Position numbers and translations under genes: made by a program. DNA of 64,000 nucleotides from Reticulascus tulasneorum (taxonomy: Eukaryota; Ascomycota; Sordariomycetes; Glomerellales; Reticulascaceae): assembly GCA_001557505.1 (NCBI GenBank), contig LSAX01000006.1, forward strand, positions 744,001-808,000, written 5' to 3'. Positions 56,491-64,000 of the stretch are shown piece by piece. The notes beneath the pieces are model-generated. The model made no database searches. It saw nothing but the letters and a program-made list of their open reading frames with translations, and was not told where the DNA came from. The first letter of the stretch is position 1, and every line of letters starts with the position of its first letter.

Positions 56491-57612
56491 TTATGGCGCA
56501 ACAACCACTCCTCGATATCTCATCTTGCCATCTCTCAGCTTCTGCATCGCCTCCGTGATACCGGCTTGGGTCATGGGAAACTTCTCAATCTGAGGCTTGA
56601 CATCATGCTTCGCAGCAAATGCCAGCATGGCTCGGATGCTGTTGGTCGGAGCTATTCCCGATCCAACCAAGATCAGGTTGCCCAGAATCAACGACAGAGG
56701 AGAAATCTGAAGAGCCTCAGTGCTGATGGTAAGGGGGAACACCTTCGCCCCGGGTGCCAAGATTGGGAAGTACCTAGGGAGACATTGTGAGTTTGCATGT
56801 AATTCGGCTGCTTGAAAAAAAGACTCACTGTGACAAGTGCGGGTTGACGTTGCTGGTGATCAAGAGAGCATCCAACTTGCCAATGTGGCCGAGCTTTTCG
56901 ACTCCGCTGGTGACATGGAACTCTGATGCACCAAAATTCAAGGCCTCCTGCTTCTTGGAATCTGTACCCGAGAATACGACGACTTCCATTCCGATTTTGG
57001 ATGCGAATTGGATAGCTAGATGGCCAAGCCCACCGACGCCAATGATGCCGACGCGATCACCAGCCTTCAAACCGTTATCATAGAGGGCACTCCACACAGT
57101 GGCGCCTGCACACATCAGCGGACCAGCATTCTCGGATGAAAGCCCGTCTGGGATCTTGTAAAGCGCAGACACGTCCCAGGCGACGGCAGACCCGAAGCAG
57201 CCCTGGTCCCAATCGGCGCTACCAAAGCCCGTGCTATTGGGACAGTAATCCTGACGACCTGCGAAAAGCTCAGCATCTAGTCCAAGTTTATTTGGTTAAT
57301 GTTGATGGCGTGAGAATTACCTGTGACACACGATTTGCAATAGCCACAGAACTTGTGGTACCAGCTCATGCCAACTCGGTCACCAACTCGAAACTCGGAG
57401 ACATCGTGGACAGAGGAGCCGACTTCGATGATGGTTCCGACGCCTTCGTGTCCGAGACCCTGGTCATAACCACGGTAGTGCTCATCGGTGCCACAAACGC
57501 CGCAGTGCGATATCTTGACGATGACCTCGGTCGGCCTTGCGTCGCGATGGCCTTCAGCCTCGACGATATCCCCGCTCTTCGACCCTTTGAAGACCTTGAA
57601 GTCGATACCCAT
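56491..57612 (-). CDS. Zinc-dependent alcohol dehydrogenase (MDR superfamily)
   Basis: Exons 57612-57321, 57276-56829 and 56773-56491 give 340 residues. Catalytic zinc ligands are in CGVCGTDEH (C40) and GLGHEGVG (H55, E56). Structural zinc cysteines are in KFCGYCKSCV and, after intron 1, RQDYC. The NAD(P) motif is GIIGVGGLGHLAIQFA. The overall shape is the cinnamyl-alcohol/ADH6-like group, acting on aldehydes and primary alcohols, probably with NADPH. The loop between the two catalytic motifs is shorter than in many homologues. It shares its strand with the SDR and the regulator downstream. Confidence 0.88.
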
Positions 57613-57870
57613 GGCTGATAATGTAGTAGTAGTGATGATATAGCTTTTAACAAAGAGTCAGGTGTGCGTGATGATTCGTTTCTAGTTGTCTTGATGAACC
57701 GAGTGAAGCTTGTTGTCCAGTAGTACAATCTACTAGAGCGGGATCGTTCACCTTTAAATACTCCATGTTGCAGACCTGTAGAGCCAACAAGACTTGTAGG
57801 ATTTTCGTATTAGAATTGTTCTTAATAATCCACACTTTCAAAGTGGTGATGGCAAGATTGTCGAAGTGAT

Positions 57871-57994
57871 TCCACTTTTGCCCGCACGCACGAGCCTTAC
57901 GCTACATTCTGGGGTTTTATGGTTGTCCATTCCCAGAGGCTCTCCACTTCTGCCCGCACCAGGCGATGCTCCACTTCTGCCCACTTCTGCCCGC
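57871..57994. repeat. Repeated CCACTTCTGCCCGC motif upstream of the ADH gene
   Basis: Near-identical copies at 57871-57887 (CCACTTTTGCCCGCA), 57943-57959 (CCACTTCTGCCCGCA) and a fused pair at 57970-57994. They lie 260-380 bases before the ADH start codon. Repeated direct copies fit an array of transcription-factor sites or a small decayed repeat. No function can be read directly. Confidence 0.65.
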
Positions 57995-58406
57995 TTCCTG
58001 AATCAGCATTCGTATACAAGCAAGCCTGCACATCCTCCGGATATAAATTCAAATTAGCTCCTGGAATCGTGAATACTAAGCATACACGGGGCTCCTAATT
58101 ATTCAGCAGCCTCTTGCAGGCATCACTTTAGCAGCACTAGATAAGTCTTGCAACTCGAAAGCGCAACTTGCTTATTTCTTGTTCCCGAAGTCCTTTTGCG
58201 GCTGGCACGGTCGCAAGATGAACGCTTTAAGACATGGCTAAGATGTATTTTCCAAGTGAATGGAGACTCCCAAAGTAAGAATAAAGCTTAATTTAACGAT
58301 TAGAAGTGGATCTATATTTGTACAAATCCCGGCCTGGCGATGCCAACTGGGTCCCGAGAACCTCCCCGCTCACAACTTGGGCATGCTAGGTATGCATTCA
58401 AAATGC

Positions 58407-59516
58407 CTAGTCCATCACGTGCACGGAACTAAAGAAAGCCTCAAAGTGATCGATCCCTTTACAGCCTACCAGGAGCAACTTCTGGATCGGGTCAACCTCT
58501 CTCCGAGGTGCGGCAGCCCAGAGCAGGGCGAAGTCACCATGAGGCAGCGTGTCGTCCTGCTTCGGATACAGCTGGTACACCTCCTGCGAGTCCCACGCAC
58601 CCTGCTTTGTGGATATAGGTAATAGTCGCACCGCTTCGATCTCGGAGCAAAACCCGTATATGAAGCTTGAATATGTCGTATACAACTTAAAAAGTATAAT
58701 GACAGTTCGACGGATGCTTTCGGCCAAGATCCAGGTTTCCCAAGTCTGCTGTGCGCTTCGCAGCTCAGCTCCCGCTCGTCGGAGAAGCGCAAGCCCAGCA
58801 TTTCGAATCAGGTACTCTTGTCGTTCAGCAAGGACCCGCTGCTCGAAGCCGCCATAGAAGATCCTGACAATCTGATATAACACGGTAGCCTGTAGTCTGA
58901 CCAAAGCCTCCAGTAGCGTAGTCGTGGAGACTGGCGTTAGCAGCTCCGACATCTCAGCATCTACGGCTTGAAACAGCAACGCGCTATTGCGCTCATTTAT
59001 GGAGACGCACGCAGCGCAGATCCCAAAGGCTACCCGTAATGATCGAGGCAACGAATTGCGGTGCAGACTCTTGTGAATGAATATCGTTTCTGCCTTCCTG
59101 GCAAATGAGAGCGGATAGCCTCGGATCTGGTCAAAGACCCACGTAGAACTCGCTCCACCCGGTAAGGGTGGAAATTCGCCCAGATTACCGAGCCCCTTCG
59201 GTACACTGGGTTGTCGCATCGGGTTCCATTGCAATATCCCGTTCCTGGTGAGTTGAAACAGCGTGTCGTGTCTATCCCAGGTTCGCCCAACACAGCCTCT
59301 AGGATAAGAGACGGAGCCAGAAGAGATCCCCTCAGTCGCAGGCAGAATTACGATGGCCTCGGCTCCATTGGCCGGTTTATTCGTTACAAGCTGTGGGGGG
59401 TATGGATAATCACACTCCTTGCTGGTTCGTTGGCATCTTTCGCAAATTGGATAGGTTTGATCGCACTTCCGTCTCGCTCGGAAGCACTGGTCGCACGATT
59501 TTCGACGAATTGACAT
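58407..59516 (-). CDS. Zn(II)2Cys6 transcription factor, small
   Basis: Single-exon gene of 369 residues. The zinc cluster at the N-terminus is CDQCFRARRKC then DQTYPICERCQRTSKEC (C-x2-C-x6-C-x6-C-x2-C-x6-C), preceded by MSIRRKS. The rest is a short helical region (LLEALVRLQATVLYQIVRIF, ESIRRTVIILFKLYTTYSSF) typical of small cluster regulators with a reduced middle domain. It lies between the ADH and the membrane-protein gene on the same strand, so it could control the run from 50 to 62 kb. The CCACTTCTGCCCGC repeats are not CGG-type sites, so a direct link is unproven. Confidence 0.82.
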   Translation of the reverse strand: MSIRRKSCDQCFRARRKCDQTYPICERCQRTSKECDYPYPPQLVTNKPANGAEAIVILPATEGISSGSVSYPRGCVGRTWDRHDTLFQLTRNGILQWNPMRQPSVPKGLGNLGEFPPLPGGASSTWVFDQIRGYPLSFARKAETIFIHKSLHRNSLPRSLRVAFGICAACVSINERNSALLFQAVDAEMSELLTPVSTTTLLEALVRLQATVLYQIVRIFYGGFEQRVLAERQEYLIRNAGLALLRRAGAELRSAQQTWETWILAESIRRTVIILFKLYTTYSSFIYGFCSEIEAVRLLPISTKQGAWDSQEVYQLYPKQDDTLPHGDFALLWAAAPRREVDPIQKLLLVGCKGIDHFEAFFSSVHVMD

Positions 59517-60439
59517 CTTGACTTTTCGTTTAGTTCTAGCAACTTTAAAAACTCAAGAGAGGCGGCTCTAATATGGTGTTGCGCACTATTCGCATGTTTA
59601 GATATTAGACCTCTCGTTGCGCTGACAAATTGTACATGCGGCGGGTTGATTATTAATGTGCATTACTGGCGATGCACTGTAAGGTACTACGGCAGTGCTA
59701 GCTCCGGCCCACATGCGCTAAAGAGCTGGTGGGCAGACACGATCTGCCTGTCCATGGATGGTAGGTCTGTGGTGAGAACAGACATAATCATGGATGAGAA
59801 GGCTGAATCAAATGGGATAAGATGTTACCTGTGCCCAGCTATGTAAAGACTATTGAACCGTTTTGTGGAAGAGACTTTGGATTATGAAGCTGGGGTTGGA
59901 TTGTTGCCACAGTTCTCTGTACCTTGATGACTAAGCCTCTGCTCTAATTACGGCCCAAACTCGGGATTGCTAGCAAAGGTCTTGCTTCCCACACCCGACT
60001 ACGCTAGCTAATCCACATGTCTTATCTGTTAGTTGAGCTTACATGTAGGGAAGAGCCGATCTTGCACACTTTAACGATCCATCTTGGGATCGATCATATA
60101 TTTACAAAATCATTTGATTTTGTTGATACAGACAAGTAACCTTTTAAGAACCGGATTGACACAAATTGACCTGGATCTGATGAGCTTTAAGCTTAAATCA
60201 AGATATCATCAGACAAGCTGCTCGTCAAAGGAGGTGTCATAGATTGTGCAATAGTTGAATACGACAGTGGAATTTTCTAGTTGGGTTTCTTTGCAATGAT
60301 GGGGGCGTTGCACGGGGTTGCGGCAACATGAGATTGCGATGCAAGAAAGTATAAGTTCCCCTTTCCTAAAGCGAAGGTTACATATGAGCCCTGAATATGT
60401 GTTCTCAAGCAAGGCCTGGCGGCGTACTTTCCAACCACG
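59517..60439. other. Intergenic
   Basis: Promoter of the small regulator and 3' flank of the membrane-protein gene. Nothing else was seen. Confidence 0.4.
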
Positions 60440-61648
60440 TTACACCTTTCTACCGGTTATCCCATTTTTCCGAGCCTCATCGAAGAGGACTTCGTCGCGC
60501 AGCCAGCTTACAGCCATTATGGTAGCGCCAGGCCCCACAAATATGGATAGGAGGGCAGAGACGGCACCCAAGGTGGTCCAACTGACGTGCCGGAAGGTTT
60601 CCGAGAAACGAAGGACGTTGCGGAGCTGTACGAGAAAGACTAGCAGCACCAGCGCGTACCCAACGACCTGATCCCACAGCATGAATCCATGAATCCCGTC
60701 ACCAACTGTTTTACCCTTCGGGAGGGAGACTGGCGGAATAGCAAGGGACAGTGGAGCAAGCTCTTGAACGTGATTGTTGTTAAATAGAGGAGGAAATAGT
60801 GCGGCTGAGAATGATACCGAGGCCACGGCGACATGTAAGGCGAAGCCGACGGCGATCGAGACAGCGCCGAGCCATCTCACAACACGCAGATGTGCCTGCT
60901 GTCTGGAAAGGGAGGCATTTGACGAAGAGGGCGGGATTACCGCGCTCAGATATCGGTCGCCGAGGGTGATGATTGCGAACATAATGAGAGGGAAGGTATT
61001 CCAGATGACTATGGCCCACTGCTGAAAGCCGTTGGACACAAGTGCTGGAGACGGAAGGCCCATAAGAATTATGGGCAACACATATCCAATAAGCGTAGCC
61101 GGAAGCAAGAGCCAGGCAGCCGGCACTGAGGATATAAGTGAGGCACGCTGCAGGCCGTCAAGCGAAATAGCTGCCGATGCGGTAGGCGAGGCACCCGTGT
61201 ACACGGCTGCCCAGACTGCGCCACTGCACCCGATGGCTGCGGCTCCGAAGAGAAGGAACCATAAGGACGGTTTGAGAGTGGAAGGTCCATTCCCCTTGCG
61301 AAGGCCATCAAGGTAGATGGCGATGATTATGGGAAATAGCTGGCCGACGAAGTAGATGCCCGTCGCCGTGACAGCAGGGTGAGAGCCATCCACAGCTTCC
61401 CAAAAGAAGACGACTAAAGTTCGAAACAGATAGTCGAGAGGCCAAATGCCCGTGAAGCTGTTGCGGAGCTCCGAGTCAGTCCCTGGGAGGATGTATTTCC
61501 CGCCATTGCCGTGCAGGGCGTCCAAGAGATGCCCCTGAGTGCCGTCTGCACCGCTGCGGCCCCAGGTCAGGACTGTCCCAAGCAGTCCGAGGCCCCAGAA
61601 GAGTCCTCTTAGAGGTTTACCACCGGAACCGGCGTTTCCACTGGACAT
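60440..61648 (-). CDS. Polytopic membrane protein, cluster-associated type
   Basis: Intronless gene of 402 residues from MSSGNAGSGG. It has about eight hydrophobic segments, for example GLFWGLGLLGTVLTW, LFRTLVVFFWEAVDG, GIYFVGQLFPIIIAIYL, PSLWFLLFGAAAIGCSGAVW and GYALVLLVFLVQLRNVL. The stretch FFWEAVDGSHP recalls integral membrane proteins found in fungal secondary-metabolite clusters (PaxA/AtmA-like, from memory). That link is tentative, and their biochemical role is not settled. It is not an MFS transporter by motif. Function unknown. Confidence 0.7.
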   Translation of the reverse strand: MSSGNAGSGGKPLRGLFWGLGLLGTVLTWGRSGADGTQGHLLDALHGNGGKYILPGTDSELRNSFTGIWPLDYLFRTLVVFFWEAVDGSHPAVTATGIYFVGQLFPIIIAIYLDGLRKGNGPSTLKPSLWFLLFGAAAIGCSGAVWAAVYTGASPTASAAISLDGLQRASLISSVPAAWLLLPATLIGYVLPIILMGLPSPALVSNGFQQWAIVIWNTFPLIMFAIITLGDRYLSAVIPPSSSNASLSRQQAHLRVVRWLGAVSIAVGFALHVAVASVSFSAALFPPLFNNNHVQELAPLSLAIPPVSLPKGKTVGDGIHGFMLWDQVVGYALVLLVFLVQLRNVLRFSETFRHVSWTTLGAVSALLSIFVGPGATIMAVSWLRDEVLFDEARKNGITGRKV

Positions 61649-62935
61649 GATGGGCAACTAGAGGCAAGACGCACGTCTGGCCAGGTTTGGTATAGAGGTC
61701 AGATGTGCGTTTCTGTTTAACTGTGATAGGGAGCTAAAAGTCTCTGAAGAAAGGAGTAGAGTAGAGAGAGGATGCCCTATGCTGAGAGTCCACCAAGTTC
61801 GAGGTAGGCGCTGGCGTTCCGAGTCAAATATGCGAATGCTGCATCTTTTCGGGCCAACGGCGGCTAGCTAATGTAACTCAACTTGGACGGGGAGGTATGG
61901 GGCCGAGCGGACCGGGCCGAGCAGCTTCTCGCTTGGGCGGGGAGATATCCCTTGAACCCCGATCGGCGCGGTCCGGCCTGGCCGTCCATCCATCTCTCCT
62001 ATCTTGCATGAGGGAGGCTCGGTGAATATCATATGCAGAAGGAATTGCGACATCCTGCAGACTACCTTATTGGGCTCTGGTATACCCCAAATGGCTACCC
62101 TCCCAGATGCACACGAACGCATGTAGATCCCGCATGTAAATCCCTCAGGCAGAGAGCACTCGGCCTCCATTCTACATGTAGAAGAAGTACATGGATCGTG
62201 GAGAGGTCTCGGGATGCCGAGCGGGCGCGTCGAGGTCGTGATACGGGGAAGGCAGAGACGCGGATCGGGGCAGGCTAAGTCTGGGACGCTCTAGTTGCGC
62301 GTGCCTGCCACGTCTCGCCAAGTAGTCACGCCATCCAGTACCGCCTGCCGGGCTCACGGTTTAGGAACAACCCGTCGCTTGAACGATCAGCGAAACAAGG
62401 TTTGGGGATCAACACTGCTGTGTAACTGGGACCGTTAGACAGGTGGCGGACCGTTTCTACTCTATGACGCAACGCATACATCGAAGAAGATTATACTGCA
62501 GGTGCTAGTCGGCTCTGCCTTATGCAGGTCTATCGCAACTGAAGAGTATTAAAGCAGGGGTCGGGCTGAGCAGCAATCACGAGACAACCATGTGATGGAT
62601 GTGCGAGAGCTCAGAGAGATAGCCTTGAAAGATGCTTGAATTTAGAAGGATCAACTTGCAGATTTCAGCCACCTTCGCCTTCGCCAATGAGGATATCGGA
62701 TGTGTGTTATCAGTGCCTTTGTAAATCTGAAATTTGCAATGGCCGTTCGCCCGGTCTTGAAGCACGCCATCCCTGATTCTCCCGTTGCCATTATTGGCCC
62801 ACGAGTCATGCGAACCACGCCGCCGATGTCGGTGAATACCGTACCCCCACATCTCGCTCTCTTGTTCCGTCTCTCACACCCGTCTCGCTCCGTCTCGGTG
62901 ATTAACCGGATTCGATCTGATACTGAGATTCATCG
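61649..62935. other. Intergenic, 1.3 kb
   Basis: Promoter of the membrane-protein gene and 3' flank of the edge gene. No gene was seen. Confidence 0.4.
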
Positions 62936-64000
62936 CTACTGGGAATTGGTGGATTGGGGGCTACTTCCCTTCTTCGCGCCAGGCCCGTGTGGTACGTTCT
63001 GTGCCTGCTCCGAGAGCAGGGCGCAAGCATTGTAGCGTGTTTGGAAGAATTTGGCCACGTCGGCGGACTTCTTCTGGAACTCCTCTTCCAGGCCGCTCAA
63101 GCTGTTGCACGCCGAACTGCCGGCCGGGCCAAGCGCCTCGAGCGACGTGACCATCTCGCGAAAGGCGGCCTGTGGCCCTGTCTGGGCCATTTCGCGCATC
63201 TCGCGGAGCCGGCTCTCGATCGTCTCCAGCACGTTCACGTACACGAGGCTGGTGTTTGGCGGGGCAATGCCCGCCGGCACCTTCCGCATCCATGAAATGT
63301 ACTCGGCCACTGCGAAAGCAATCCCGGCAATCTCAGCCTGGGTGTGGAAGACGGCCGATGAAAAGGTTGCGAGGTGGGTGGCGATGGCTGCACTGTGATC
63401 TTCGCTCTGTCTGGATGAACGCGACCCGTCTTGTAAGGGGGCAGATGAAGAAGATCCGGTGACGCTGCTGCCAGATGATGACATGAGATTCACATCGACG
63501 TATCCTTGACTCAAGTGATTGTGTCCGTCTCCCGGAAAAGAAGGGAACCCCATCTTTTCCGACATGACCGTGTCAGAGGTATCGATGATATCTTCGTCGT
63601 CATCGTCCCCACGGAAGTTTATGGAGTCGTTTCTTCCCACGATCGTGCGAGGGCTGGTTGACTGCAACGAATCCAAAAAGTCACTGTTCAGGCCGCCGGG
63701 CGAGTTTGGCTTGTGTGTGGATTGATAGAACATAACCGGATAGCCGCTGCCCTGGCTTGAGGGGGGATCTGCCTCGGCGGTGGCAGATGCCGAGCTCGTG
63801 AAAGGCGGTAGCGGACAATGAAAAGCTGAAGGAGCCGAGAACTCTGTGGTCGTGGGCCACGTAGCGCTGTAGAAAGCTTGCTGGGGCTGGGGCTGGGCGA
63901 TGACGGTGGGTTTGCTGGGTTGGGGGGCCATTCTCGAAATACGGGCTTCTGCCTCATCTGATGGAAGCAAAGACGCACCGACAAGGTCAGCCCTCAATTC
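62936..64000 (-). CDS. Partial gene at right edge, C-terminal part, function unknown
   Basis: The frame is open to the window end, so the start lies outside. A possible intron end (TTGCTTCCATCAG) occurs near 63960, so part of the last 40 bases may be intronic. The protein is rich in Ser, Pro and Gln in its first half, has an acidic run (GDDDDEDIID), and ends with a helical region (AVFHTQAEIAGIAFAVAEYI, LETIESRLREMREMAQTGPQ). Composition suggests a nuclear regulatory protein, but no DNA-binding domain is in view. Confidence 0.6.
   Translation of the reverse strand, partial: ELRADLVGASLLPSDEAEARISRMAPQPSKPTVIAQPQPQQAFYSATWPTTTEFSAPSAFHCPLPPFTSSASATAEADPPSSQGSGYPVMFYQSTHKPNSPGGLNSDFLDSLQSTSPRTIVGRNDSINFRGDDDDEDIIDTSDTVMSEKMGFPSFPGDGHNHLSQGYVDVNLMSSSGSSVTGSSSSAPLQDGSRSSRQSEDHSAAIATHLATFSSAVFHTQAEIAGIAFAVAEYISWMRKVPAGIAPPNTSLVYVNVLETIESRLREMREMAQTGPQAAFREMVTSLEALGPAGSSACNSLSGLEEEFQKKSADVAKFFQTRYNACALLSEQAQNVPHGPGAKKGSSPQSTNSQ

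Noticed and set aside
57871..57994. CRISPR-like array of repeated CCACTTCTGCCCGC
   Set aside because: Irregular spacing, overlapping units and a eukaryotic context; better seen as promoter repeats.
50423..61648. Complete secondary-metabolite cluster
   Set aside because: No PKS, NRPS, terpene cyclase or prenyltransferase is visible, so only a candidate tailoring or catabolic set is claimed.

Overview
The window is nuclear DNA of a filamentous ascomycete (Pezizomycotina). Most genes carry introns of about 50-100 bp with GT...AG ends, and the families are fungal: LysM/WSC, HET, NACHT-ankyrin, Zn(II)2Cys6, heme-thiolate peroxidase, DUF1996 and DUF7136. Family content and the TACCTAGGTA-type promoter motif near 4.77 kb suggest a Sordariomycete, perhaps Hypocreales, but this is inference. 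Spliced models were built by hand from splice signals, reading phase and remembered family motifs; no database search was possible.

0-29 kb is a gene-sparse stretch rich in secreted or membrane proteins. It holds a GPI-type DUF7136 protein, a LysM/WSC chitin-binding protein, a kinase-like protein, a possible small cysteine-rich peptide, a heme-thiolate peroxidase, a single-pass surface protein, mitochondrial sulfide:quinone oxidoreductase, a secretory-pathway FKBP, two FAD-linked oxidases, a DUF1996 protein and a V8-like serine protease.

29-50 kb looks like an accessory or self/non-self recognition island. It contains a HET gene broken by a one-base frameshift, an SDR next to a Zn2Cys6 regulator, a 1397-residue NLR-like protein (alpha/beta hydrolase, NACHT, 13 near-identical ankyrin repeats) and an ankyrin-HET fusion. 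Between the last two lies a scrambled patch (42.5-45.3 kb). It has decayed pieces of paralogues of the same SDR and regulator, poly-C tracts, a direct repeat, an intronless GC-rich actinobacterial-type aminoglycoside-phosphotransferase (APH) gene, and a decayed fungal APH-like gene. The intact bacterial-type gene appears to sit inside a dead copy of the regulator gene. This is the most unusual part of the window.

50-64 kb is a run of genes all on the minus strand: arylsulfotransferase-like, SnoaL/NTF2-like, SDR, zinc alcohol dehydrogenase, Zn2Cys6 regulator, a polytopic membrane protein and a partial gene at the right edge. Together they look like a small catabolic or tailoring cluster with its own regulator and no PKS, NRPS or recognisable terpene synthase backbone in view. 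No tRNA, rRNA, CRISPR array or intact transposon was recognised.
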